The notes under the pieces were generated by a model. It saw only the letters and a list, made by a program, of their open reading frames with translations. It was not told the origin of the DNA and did no database searches. This document shows, piece by piece, positions 22,368 through 28,939 of a stretch of 29,050 bases of DNA. Within the stretch, counting starts at the first letter, position 1. Each line of letters opens with the position of its first letter. The stretch is from JBCBTD01 sp039818825 (GTDB lineage: Bacteria > Pseudomonadota > Alphaproteobacteria > Geminicoccales > Geminicoccaceae): assembly GCA_039818825.1 (NCBI GenBank), contig JBCBTD010000051.1:1-29050 (forward strand). Direction: 5' to 3'. A program made the position numbers and the translations under genes.

Positions 22368-23379
22368 TCAGCGTACTCCTGTCGCTGGTTTCAACTCGAT
22401 GACTTGCTACGACCGCGGCGATACGCGCGTGCCAGGCGTCGGCCGCGCTGCGGTCCATCGGCTCGTCGCCGTCGTGCACGGTGCGCAGCGCCGGCCGGCG
22501 CCACCGGGCACGCACGCCGGCATCACCTTCGCGCTGCAGCACGTCGTTCCAGTCGCCGGCCTCCGCCGGCGGCACCGCCACCCGCACCCGGTGGTGGCGC
22601 CGCGCCAAGTCGATCGCCGCCCGGCACCGCGCGCCCCAGGCCGGCGAGCCGTAGGCGTCAGGATCGCCGGCCAACGTCACCCGCCGCCGGCCGGTCCGGA
22701 ATGACCCGCGCATCCCGAACAAGACGATGACCGGCCGGCCCAAAGCCTGCCACAGGCTCAAGCCCGTCTCCGGCCCCTCCGCCAGGATCATCTCGCCGCG
22801 GCCGGGCATCCGGAAACCGGCGACCGGCGCCCAATCGCTCCCCGCCGCGCGGGTGCGCTTGACCACGGCGCGGCGACGGTCCTTGGCGCCGTCGGCGGTC
22901 AGGTAGACGAGCTGCACGACGATGACGGCGCCGGTGGTTTTCTTGCCCAAGAACAGCGCCGCTCTCGGGTTATCCAGGTGCCGCACCGACGGCGGCAAGG
23001 GGCGCTCGGTGATCCCGCGGGACGCCAGATAGACGTCCGTCGGCGTACCCTCCGGCCACCGGCTGGCGCGCACCAGCTCGCGCACCCCGGCCAACCGCTC
23101 GTCGTCGGCCGCGAACCCGCCCGCCCGTGGATCGAACGGCGCCGATCCCGGTGTATCCGTGCCAGGCTCCCGATCCAGCCGCCCGCACCAGTCGGGAGTG
23201 CCCCACAGGCTCCAGTCGTACCACCAGCCGGCACGCGGGCCGCTCAGGTGCACCACCAGCGACCCGCCCTTGCGGCCGTAGCGCAGCACGCCCCCGCCCC
23301 GCCGCTTCGGCGCACCGAACCGGGCCAACGCCAACTGCTCCAACGCCGTCGGCGTCAACCGCGACGGCTCAGCCGTCAT
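22357..23379 (-). CDS. Toprim-domain primase
   Basis: 340 residues from ATG 23379, overlapping the methyltransferase stop by about 11 bases. The N-terminal 140 residues resemble the unnamed domain preceding Toprim in phage primases (YLASRGITERPLPPSVRHLD, about 117-136). The Toprim core has Glu201 in ILAEGPETGLSLWQALG and the second acidic motif at Asp239 in TLAGDPDAYGSPAW, with a third element in DWNDVL. There is no CHC2-type zinc finger, which is common for this group. It should make RNA primers for the VirE-type ATPase next door. Full length for the family. Confidence 0.85.
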   Translation of the reverse strand: MTAEPSRLTPTALEQLALARFGAPKRRGGGVLRYGRKGGSLVVHLSGPRAGWWYDWSLWGTPDWCGRLDREPGTDTPGSAPFDPRAGGFAADDERLAGVRELVRASRWPEGTPTDVYLASRGITERPLPPSVRHLDNPRAALFLGKKTTGAVIVVQLVYLTADGAKDRRRAVVKRTRAAGSDWAPVAGFRMPGRGEMILAEGPETGLSLWQALGRPVIVLFGMRGSFRTGRRRVTLAGDPDAYGSPAWGARCRAAIDLARRHHRVRVAVPPAEAGDWNDVLQREGDAGVRARWRRPALRTVHDGDEPMDRSAADAWHARIAAVVASHRVETSDRSTLNGP

Positions 23380-24174
23380 CGCGCCACCGCGCGGCAACCG
23401 CCGACGCAATCATCCGCGCCACGATTTCCATCATTTCGGGAGGGTTGCTGTCGCCGAGGGCTTCGATCCGCTCTCGACGACATCGCGGCGAAGCTCCGTC
23501 CACCTCTCCGGCAGAGACAGCATCCACTCGTAAAGTGGCGAGCTGACCCGCGTTCCAAGCACTTCGGGCAGCGGCTGCCCCCTTGACGCGGTCAATCGCG
23601 GATGATCGCGCCGACCAGGCGACCTCCAATCGCGACAGGTCGGAGCAGGCAAGTACGAACACTCGCCGGCGTAGATATGGCGCACCAACGTCGCAAGCGC
23701 CGAACTCAAGTCGCGCGACGTGGAAACCAGCTCGGGAAAGATCGCCGCACACTTCGGCCTCCCACGGAGCGTTGCCCGTGGGCTGCTCCACGACAAACCA
23801 TTTTGCTCCGGCGTCGAGCCCGACACGAAGCATATCGGGCCACAGGCTTGCGCCGGTGCGGCGACCATGGACCGCCGCCGCGACACTCGTCTCTTGGCAC
23901 GGCGGACCGCCGACAACGACGTCAGCGCGCGGCGGCCGAAACGTCGCGACGTCATCGTGTAGACGAACCCGCGGAAACCGGGTCGATAGGACATGTCGGC
24001 GATATGGCGACAGCTCGACCATGGCGGTCGGGCTACCCAGCCCCGCGCGCTGAAACGCGAGCGCGTGGCACCCGATGCACGAAAAGACATCGATGACCCT
24101 CGGACGTAACCAGCCCTTTCGGCGCCGGCGGTGGGGGGGGGGGGCAGATCGCGCGCCCGGTGAGCCTTGGTCAC
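23369..24174 (-). CDS. C5 cytosine DNA methyltransferase, frame broken by a C12 tract
   Basis: The catalytic frame is open from about 24133 to the stop at 23369. It contains motif I as RVIDVFSCIGCHALAFQRAG (24102-24042), motif IV VVGGPPCQETS with the nucleophile Cys, motif VI VVEQPTG and motif VIII RRRVFVLAC, so it is a C5 methyltransferase. ATG 24022 is the first start codon in that frame, but it lies after motif I and would drop the SAM-binding loop. The expected start is GTG 24174, which overlaps the upstream stop as GTGA like its neighbours; from there a run of 12 C (24133-24144) throws reading out of frame. With 13 C the product would be 268 residues. It likely modifies phage DNA to escape host restriction. 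No cognate nuclease is adjacent. Confidence 0.75.
24133..24144. repeat. Homopolymer of 12 G (12 C on the coding strand)
   Basis: Uninterrupted G12 on the plus strand, ten codons into the methyltransferase reading from GTG 24174. Tracts of this length are prone to slipped-strand change and also to sequencing error. Confidence 0.95.
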
Positions 24175-24521
24175 GACGGCCCCAACGCCGCCAGCGGCTC
24201 CCAAACCGAGACGTCCAGCTCGCGCGCCCACCGCGCGACGTCGCGCGTGCCCTTGCCGCCCGGAAACGCCACCAGCCCCGTCACCTCGCCGGCGTGCGCG
24301 GCCCACCACCGCCACCGCCGGACCTCCGGTTCCGCGGTGGCGATCATCGCGCGGCGCCTGGCCCAAGCGGCCACCGAGCGGTCGCACCCCTCGCCGCCGC
24401 CGTGATGGAGCCGAACGGCGCCGCGCCGATCCACGAGCGCGTCGAGGACCGCCGTCACGTCGCGGTCGCGCCGCCGATCGCGGCCACCGACCACCACCAC
24501 GAGCGGCAACGGGGCGCTCAT
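24171..24521 (-). CDS. SLOG/YspA-like (DUF2493-type) nucleotide-binding protein
   Basis: 116 residues from ATG 24521 (ATGA overlap). LVVVVGGRDRRRD (about 7-19) is the Rossmann-like start; HHGGGEGCDRSVAAWA (about 39-54) gives the GxxxGCDRxAxxWA motif; VAFPGGKGTRDVARWA (about 85-100) the PGGxGT loop. These three define the SLOG superfamily members related to DprA and YspA, thought to bind nucleotides or nucleotide-derived ligands. Phage copies have no firm function. It sits in the early leftward string between DUF4031 and the methyltransferase. Confidence 0.82.
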   Translation of the reverse strand: MSAPLPLVVVVGGRDRRRDRDVTAVLDALVDRRGAVRLHHGGGEGCDRSVAAWARRRAMIATAEPEVRRWRWWAAHAGEVTGLVAFPGGKGTRDVARWARELDVSVWEPLAALGPS

Positions 24522-24838
24522 CGTCGCGCCCGGAACGGCACGACGTTGGACGCGTCGGCCAGCTTGGCCGTCTCCAGCCACGTCGGCCGCGCGCGGCGCA
24601 TCGCCTCAGCGAGGCCCCGGCGGTCGACGGCGACGGCGCCGTAGTGGATCGCCGCCAAGCGAGCGGCCCCGCACACGTCGTAGTGCGGAAAACTTGCCCG
24701 GTGCCAATCCTGGAAATGCTGCCGATCGATCCCGATGCGCTTGGCCATTGCGTGCAGCTCGTCGGGCGTGTCGGCGATCATGTGGCTCAGGCGCAACCGC
24801 CCGAACGGGCGCCGCATGTGGTCCACGTAAACGGTCAT
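24518..24838 (-). CDS. DUF4031 family protein
   Basis: 106 residues. MTVYVDHMRRPFGRLRLSHMIADTPDELHAMA is the clear DUF4031 opening; RQHFQDWHRASFPHYDVCGAARLAAIHYGA follows and matches the family's second block, HYD....R..A...GA. ATG 24838 is preferred because the family starts at MTVYVD; a GTG at 24844 closer to GGAG would add two residues. The function is not established; DUF4031 proteins are common in phages and in actinobacteria and proteobacteria and carry conserved His and Asp residues that could bind a metal. Confidence 0.85.
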   Translation of the reverse strand: MTVYVDHMRRPFGRLRLSHMIADTPDELHAMAKRIGIDRQHFQDWHRASFPHYDVCGAARLAAIHYGAVAVDRRGLAEAMRRARPTWLETAKLADASNVVPFRARR

Positions 24839-24853
24839 GCCCACGCTCTCCGC

Positions 24854-25408
24854 TCAGTCAAATGCAGCCATCTCGCGACGGCGCCACGCCCCGGGGAAGT
24901 CGGACAACCGTTCGTTCATTTTCTGGTCGGTCTCGGGATGCAGGTGAGCATCGTTGACGATCATCAAATAAAAATCGCGCCACCACTTTGCCGTTGCTTC
25001 ACGCGGATGATGTACAGAGACAATCTGCGCGGCGTGCATGAAATGGAGCTGAAAATGATGTGGCAACTCGTCGACGTACTCCAAGTAAACAGCGCGCATC
25101 CGGTCGAATGCGGAAACGACGTCAGGCAAGTCCAGATGTGGTGCAACGAAAGCCCTGGCGTGTTGTGTGGTAAACGGCCCGGTGAAGCTCCCGCCGCCGG
25201 CCTCGAACGGTGAATCCAGCGCACGACCGTCAAACGCCGACAGAAGCACGCAGCGCCGATACCACCGCAGCAGCGCCTTGACCGGATGATGCTTCCGCAC
25301 GCCGTCGGGGCCACGTATCGCCGAGAACAGCACCGATTGCTGCATGATTGGCAGTGCTTGAACCCACCGCTGCTGGGCTGGTAGTGGACGTGCCTGCATC
25401 GGTTTCAC
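24854..25408 (-). CDS. Unknown phage early protein
   Basis: 184 residues from GTG 25408 (GTGA overlap). The sequence is Trp/His/Phe-rich and looks globular: ALLRWYRRCVLLSAFDGRAL (about 46-65), a GGGSFTGPFTTQHARAFVAPH block (about 71-91), DRMRAVYLEYVDELPHHFQLHFMHAAQIV (about 102-130) and KWWRDFYLMIVNDAHLHPETD (about 141-161). Its base use is less GC-rich than its neighbours, so it may have come from another source. I do not recognise a family or catalytic motif. Confidence 0.7.
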   Translation of the reverse strand: MKPMQARPLPAQQRWVQALPIMQQSVLFSAIRGPDGVRKHHPVKALLRWYRRCVLLSAFDGRALDSPFEAGGGSFTGPFTTQHARAFVAPHLDLPDVVSAFDRMRAVYLEYVDELPHHFQLHFMHAAQIVSVHHPREATAKWWRDFYLMIVNDAHLHPETDQKMNERLSDFPGAWRRREMAAFD

Positions 25409-25707
25409 CCCTTGCCGTTCACCATTGCGAGCCGTAGGCCGGCGCCACTCGCGACCATCCGGGCCGTAGTGGGGGCTTGGTCGGCGCCCTCGATCGCGCG
25501 CAGCGCCGCCGCGAGCCCACGGCGGTAGTGCACGACCTCATCGACCAGTCGCTCGTGGGCGCTTTGCTGCGCCGCGGGCGCCGCGCGGAGCATCCGCCCG
25601 CGGTGGACGAGCAGCTTGTCGGCGTCCGCCAGCATCACTTTGAGGATCATCGCCGGCGCCACCGCTTCCTGCGGCGTCGGCGTCGACGTCGTCGTCGGAT
25701 CGGTCAT
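25405..25707 (-). CDS. Unknown small helical early protein
   Basis: 100 residues from ATG 25707. A Thr/Pro-rich leader (DPTTTSTPTPQEAVA) is followed by two predicted helices, AMILKVMLADADKLLVHRGRMLRAA and SAHERLVDEVVHYRRGLAAALRAIEGA, and a short tail ending in NGKG. High G/C at third codon positions supports this frame. It overlaps the end of the clamp reading frame by 170 bases, by far the longest overlap in the string. No family recognised; the helices suggest a small dimer. Confidence 0.62.
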   Translation of the reverse strand: MTDPTTTSTPTPQEAVAPAMILKVMLADADKLLVHRGRMLRAAPAAQQSAHERLVDEVVHYRRGLAAALRAIEGADQAPTTARMVASGAGLRLAMVNGKG

Positions 25708-26923
25708 CGGGGTTGCCCTCGCCGCCGGTCTCCGCCGGCATGTCCACCGGCGCCATCGCCGGCTCTTCGTTGAGCACGGCTGGACGCAGCGCCGCCAACG
25801 CTGTCACCAACGCCTTGTGGCCAGGCCCCTCGAACAGTAGCGGCGACGCCCGCTCACCCTCCGGTGGCACGTAGACCGTGACCTCACCGACGAAGCTCGC
25901 GAGGATGCGCTCGATGTGCTTGACGTTGACGCCGATACCGACCGCGGCGGGTGGCCCGTCTCTGAGCGGTACATCCGCAACCGCCTCCCGTGCGCTCTCC
26001 TGGTCCATGACGGCTTGCCGCAGCGAACCGCCGGAAAACAGCCAAAACCCGGCGCTGGACTTGGTCGACCGCGCCCAAAGACACCGTTGCAGGGCCGCCC
26101 GTGCGGCGCCGGCGTCGAGCCGCGCCACCGCTACCGCGGCGCCGGGCGCCTTGGCCAGGAGCCCGTCGAGCGCCGCCGCCGGGAACTCGGCATCTTGGAG
26201 CTGCGCCGTCACTTCCGTGTCGCCGGCCGTCACGTGCAGCCGCGGGCCGACGATCGCCAACCGCCAATGGTCGCCCACCAGCCCATGCAGCAGCCGCGCC
26301 GTCGCCAGCGCCAAAAACGCCGCCGCCGGCTGCCGAGCGACCGCCGGCATCTCGAAATGTTGCGCGTAGGCGCCGTCACTGGCGCGGACGACGAGCGTGT
26401 CGCCGGCCCACGTCACTGCCACGCCGTGCAGATTGCTCCGACCGTCGCTCGTGGGCGCGGCTTCCGCTGCCAGGACCAGCGCTTGGCGCAACGCTTCCGG
26501 CTGCAGCTCCGCCACGGCCGCCGCCCCGTCGCTTGCCGGCAACAGTGGCCAGTGCTCCGACCAGAGCGGCGGCTCCCACCCCCTGAGCCCCTGTCCCTCA
26601 ACGGTAATCCGCGCCTCGAAGCACCTCAGCACCACCGGCCCGGCCACCTGCCCCAAGATGCGCTGCAACGCCTGACCGTCGATGCCGACGGCCGCCGCCG
26701 GATCAGCACTGTCGATCCGGCACGGCAGCGACGAGCGCACCTGTTGTGCCCCGGTGCACGCGGTGATGCGCCCGGCGCCGTCGGGGCCGGCGTCGATCCG
26801 CACCGTCCGGTAGATCGGTATCAAATCCGCACCGGCCGATGCCAAACCGCACGCGAACTTTGCCGCGTCGCGGATCGCACGCGCGTCCCCGCGGATGACC
26901 ATGCGAGGTTCGGGCGCGCTCAC
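25538..26923 (-). CDS. DnaN-like DNA polymerase sliding clamp homologue
   Basis: 461 residues from GTG 26923, overlapping the previous stop as GTGA (a GTG at 26926 also fits). Three repeated clamp-type domains are visible: IPIYRTVRID near residue 37, SDGRSNLHGVAVTWAGDTLVVRASDGAYAQ (about 174-203) matching the clamp block R.ALNGV.L......L..VATDGHRL, LHVTAGDTEVTAQLQDAEFPAAALDGLL, and NVKHIERILASFVGEVTVYVPPEGERASPLLFEG (about 330-363), corresponding to domain III. It probably tethers a polymerase to phage DNA. The final 80 residues (acidic, then Arg/Ala-rich) go beyond the usual clamp end and overlap the next gene. Confidence 0.75.
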   Translation of the reverse strand: MSAPEPRMVIRGDARAIRDAAKFACGLASAGADLIPIYRTVRIDAGPDGAGRITACTGAQQVRSSLPCRIDSADPAAAVGIDGQALQRILGQVAGPVVLRCFEARITVEGQGLRGWEPPLWSEHWPLLPASDGAAAVAELQPEALRQALVLAAEAAPTSDGRSNLHGVAVTWAGDTLVVRASDGAYAQHFEMPAVARQPAAAFLALATARLLHGLVGDHWRLAIVGPRLHVTAGDTEVTAQLQDAEFPAAALDGLLAKAPGAAVAVARLDAGAARAALQRCLWARSTKSSAGFWLFSGGSLRQAVMDQESAREAVADVPLRDGPPAAVGIGVNVKHIERILASFVGEVTVYVPPEGERASPLLFEGPGHKALVTALAALRPAVLNEEPAMAPVDMPAETGGEGNPDDRSDDDVDADAAGSGGAGDDPQSDAGGRRQAARPPRADAPRGARGAAKRPRATGR

Positions 26924-27402
26924 CACTGATCGGGCACATCGTACATGCGGATCGTCGCGCCAGCGCGCTTGGCCGCGTCGATCCCGTCCCGCCGCAATGA
27001 CTTGGTCAGCCCGCGGCCCAAGAGTTTTCGCGCGTCGATGACCGCGGTGTCAGTGGTCAGCAGGTGCCACAAATGGCCGTAGGCCAACGCTCTCGCCGCG
27101 AGATCGATTGGCCGCTCGGCGCCATCAAGATCGGGCGCGCCGTCGGCGTCCGCATCGGCGGCCACCGCCCCGTCGAGCCCGCGCGCGAACCGGAGCAGCG
27201 TCCCGAGCTGCGTTGCCGGGCTGATCCGCCGGCCGACCAAATTCCGATGCACGCCGCCCGCCCTGGCGACCGCGCTCGCTTGGCTCGCTGCGCGGGCCGC
27301 GACCATCCCGGTTTCGAGGCGCGCCACCAGCTCGGCAACCTCGTGCTCCAACGACGACGCCGTCGCTGCCGTCTGCCGTGGCTCGTGCGGAACTTGATCC
27401 AA
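26920..27402 (-). CDS. First leftward early protein, unknown function
   Basis: 160 residues. TTG 27402 is the only sensible start: GGAG lies 7 bases upstream and an in-frame TGA lies just above. A helix-rich N-terminus (LEHEVAELVARLETGMVAAR), a middle with RISPATQLGTLLRFARGLDGAV, a short Asp/Ala linker, then RPIDLAARALAYGHLWHLLTTDTAVIDARKLLGRGLTKSLRRDG. I recognise no family. It is the first gene after the leftward promoter, so it is made at once on induction; such first genes are often regulators or host take-over factors (inference). Confidence 0.6.
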   Translation of the reverse strand: MDQVPHEPRQTAATASSLEHEVAELVARLETGMVAARAASQASAVARAGGVHRNLVGRRISPATQLGTLLRFARGLDGAVAADADADGAPDLDGAERPIDLAARALAYGHLWHLLTTDTAVIDARKLLGRGLTKSLRRDGIDAAKRAGATIRMYDVPDQW

Positions 27403-27428
27403 AGGCCGGCTCCATTGCTGCCGTCAAC

Positions 27429-27457
27429 ACCATCTTAACCTGTATAGGTTATGTCAA
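27429..27457 (-). promoter_or_regulatory. Leftward early promoter with operator
   Basis: Minus strand: perfect TTGACA (27457-27452) and GATGGT (27434-27429) 17 bases apart, with ACCTATACAGGT (27449-27438; exact core, copy 8) in the spacer. The transcript would start about 27420 and read the early genes from TTG 27402. Its position beside the repressor gene is that of a classical PL/PR operator. Confidence 0.7.
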
Positions 27458-27467
27458 GCGCAATCGC

Positions 27468-27491
27468 ACCTGCACTTTGGCTAGTGCAGGT
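27468..27491. promoter_or_regulatory. Inverted repeat in the repressor leader
   Basis: ACCTGCAC (27468-27475), eight bases, GTGCAGGT (27484-27491). Each arm resembles half of the ACCTNNNNAGGT operator, and another half-like CAGGTG lies at 27507-27512 next to the repressor ribosome site. It could be an autoregulatory site or an mRNA hairpin. Confidence 0.45.
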
Positions 27492-27516
27492 ACCGCCAGT
27501 CCGCTACAGGTGCTTC

Positions 27517-28104
27517 ATGCCGATTACGACCCACGACCCCGAAGCGGTGGCGCGGCGGATCGCCGCCGCCATGGCGCGCGCCGGCATCGTCAGTGACAGT
27601 GAGCTGGCGCGCCGCGCGGGCCGACCCAAGCAGACGATCAGAAACCTGACGAAAGCCGTCAACCGCGCCGCCCAAGTCGACGTCATCCTGGACGTGGCCA
27701 ACGCCTTGGGCGTCACGGTTTCCGAGTTGTTGGGCGAACGGCCGGCGCCGGCGCTGACGGCGCCGCTTGTCACCGACACCGCCGATCTGGACCGCGCCCG
27801 CAAAGGCGAGCCAACCGGCGGCCTGCCGGTCCCCTATGCCATGGCACTCACCGGCCCGGCCGCCGCGCTGATCATCGCCGACGGCTCCGTCGCCGGCGCT
27901 GACGGTGCCCGGACGGTCGCCATCTGCGACCTGGGCGATACGGACGTTCCCCTGGGCGGTTGGGCGGCGCTGGTCCATGACGGCGGCTGGACCGTTCGGC
28001 GCCGCACCGCCGGCGGCTGGCGCGCGCCGAACCTAGGCGCGCCGCTGGGGCTTGGTGCCACCGTCCTCGGTCGCGTCCGGCAACTCGCGCACGTCCTCGA
28101 TTGA
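27517..28104 (+). CDS. HTH (XRE-type) prophage repressor with S24-like C-terminus
   Basis: 195 residues. ATG 27517 follows CAGG at 6 bases; an earlier ATG (27451) would lie in the promoter/operator. Residues 27-55 form the helix-turn-helix: DSELARRAGRPKQTIRNLTK, then a helix DVILDVANALGVTVSELLGE ending near 75. The C-terminal 90 residues have the strand order of a LexA/CI dimer domain (ALIIADGSVA..., WAALVHDGGWTVRR, a final GRVRQLAHVL) but lack the Ser and Lys of the self-cleaving dyad. It is the obvious candidate to bind the repeated palindrome and hold the prophage silent. Release might need an antirepressor instead of RecA-driven cleavage. Confidence 0.82.
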   Translation: MPITTHDPEAVARRIAAAMARAGIVSDSELARRAGRPKQTIRNLTKAVNRAAQVDVILDVANALGVTVSELLGERPAPALTAPLVTDTADLDRARKGEPTGGLPVPYAMALTGPAAALIIADGSVAGADGARTVAICDLGDTDVPLGGWAALVHDGGWTVRRRTAGGWRAPNLGAPLGLGATVLGRVRQLAHVLD

Positions 28105-28107
28105 GGC

Positions 28108-28242
28108 ATGGGCGGCACCGCGGCTGGCATCAGTGCTGACATCACCGGTGCGGGCGCCGACATCCACCACCACCACCACCCGGCCGCCGCCGTCCACGGC
28201 CAAGTGCACACCACGACGGCCTCGCACGACCCAAGCGCTTGA
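28108..28242 (+). CDS. Doubtful 44-residue ORF with five His in a row, after the repressor
   Basis: ATG 28108 lies three bases after the repressor stop (GAGG is only one base away, too close for good initiation). The product is Ala/Thr/His-rich with HHHHH in the middle. Third codon positions are GC-rich, but that is equally true of an antisense frame (28033-28398). Could be a coupled small peptide or no gene. Confidence 0.25.
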   Translation: MGGTAAGISADITGAGADIHHHHHPAAAVHGQVHTTTASHDPSA

Positions 28243-28418
28243 ACAAATCATGAAGACAACTCCGGTCAATCCGGCACCGGCCCCGGCCTGAGCGGCCCTA
28301 GACGGGCGCACGAGCATTACGACTAGCCTTGAGCCATCGCCTCTGAGTTGAGAAAGCGGCAGGCAACGCACCGGAACACTCACGCTACGGTGGAGCACAT
28401 GCCGTCACACGATCGACC
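28243..28418. other. Intergenic stretch between repressor and rightward early promoter
   Basis: No convincing gene on either strand. Short inverted GC-rich elements occur at 28260-28300 (CCGG/GGCC-rich) that could help end the repressor transcript, but no T run follows. An antisense frame continues through here without a ribosome site. Confidence 0.4.
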
Positions 28419-28473
28419 TTGTCAAGGTTCGCGATCTGTGGTTATCACCTATACAGGTTAAACCTATCGAGGG
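28419..28473 (+). promoter_or_regulatory. Rightward early promoter with two adjacent operators
   Basis: TTGTCA (28419-28424) and TTATCA (28442-28447), 17 bases apart, form a weak -35/-10. ACCTATACAGGT (28447-28458; exact core, copy 9) starts at the -10, and ACCTATCGAGGG (28462-28473; one mismatch) follows 15 bases later, overlapping the ribosome site of the gene at 28482. Two sites one and a half helical turns apart suit cooperative repressor binding. Confidence 0.6.
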
Positions 28474-28481
28474 GCACGTGC

Positions 28482-28724
28482 ATGACGGGCAGTGCTGGCG
28501 AGCTGCTGACGGAGGTTCAGGTGGCGCACTGGTTCGGGTTTTCGCGCTTCCGGCACTTTCAGCGTGCCCGGCGGCTCCGGCCGCCGGCGGTGCCGGCGCC
28601 GACCCTCGATCTTGCCGACGGCCCCCGCTGGAGCCGCGCGGACCTGGAGAAGTTCGTCGGCGGCAGCCGACGCCCGACAAACGCCGACGAAGCGTTCAAC
28701 CTCGAACTCCTGGAGCAACCGTGA
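28482..28724 (+). CDS. Excisionase/Cro-like winged-helix DNA-binding protein
   Basis: 80 residues from ATG 28482 with GAGGGG 7 bases upstream. LLTEVQVAHWFGFSRFRHFQRARRL (about 8-32) is a HTH_17/MerR-like helix-turn-helix, and PRWSRADLEKFVGGS (about 48-62) is the usual wing and final helix of this fold. First gene right of the operators, so it should be made early on induction, as Cro, Cox or Xis proteins are. It could both repress the repressor promoter and help excision. Family level is confident; the choice among these roles is inference. Confidence 0.72.
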   Translation: MTGSAGELLTEVQVAHWFGFSRFRHFQRARRLRPPAVPAPTLDLADGPRWSRADLEKFVGGSRRPTNADEAFNLELLEQP

Positions 28725-28939
28725 TGACCGCGACCCCATGGGCCGACAGACCCGGCCGGGCCATACATCTCCCGAACAACATCGTGCTGCTGTCCAGCTC
28801 GGACACGGCCGACGAGTATTGGGCGATCGACGTCAATCTCCGCCACAGCCCAACGCGCCGCACCTTCTCGCTGTCCCTGCGCCGCCGCGATTGCTGGCGG
28901 CTCGCCTGGTGGTTTCTGTGCCGTGTGGTGCGGCCATGA
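28724..28939 (+). CDS. Unknown small early protein
   Basis: 71 residues. ATG 28724 overlaps the upstream TGA as ATGA, with GGAG 8 bases before. It reads HLPNNIVLLSSSDTADEYWAIDVNLRHSP then RTFSLSLRRRDCWRLAWWFLCRVVR, with a Trp/Arg-rich amphipathic end that might touch membrane or DNA. No family recognised. Part of the rightward early operon. Confidence 0.6.
   Translation: MTATPWADRPGRAIHLPNNIVLLSSSDTADEYWAIDVNLRHSPTRRTFSLSLRRRDCWRLAWWFLCRVVRP

Noticed and set aside
27452..27460. TGTCAAG at 27452 and 20658 as L5-type stoperators
   Set aside because: The shared bases are explained by the -35 TTGACA; the rest of the L5 consensus is missing and the conserved unit here is the ACCT palindrome.
28151..28169. 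CAC repeat as a microsatellite of interest
   Set aside because: Only five codon-like units; reported merely as part of the doubtful His-rich ORF.
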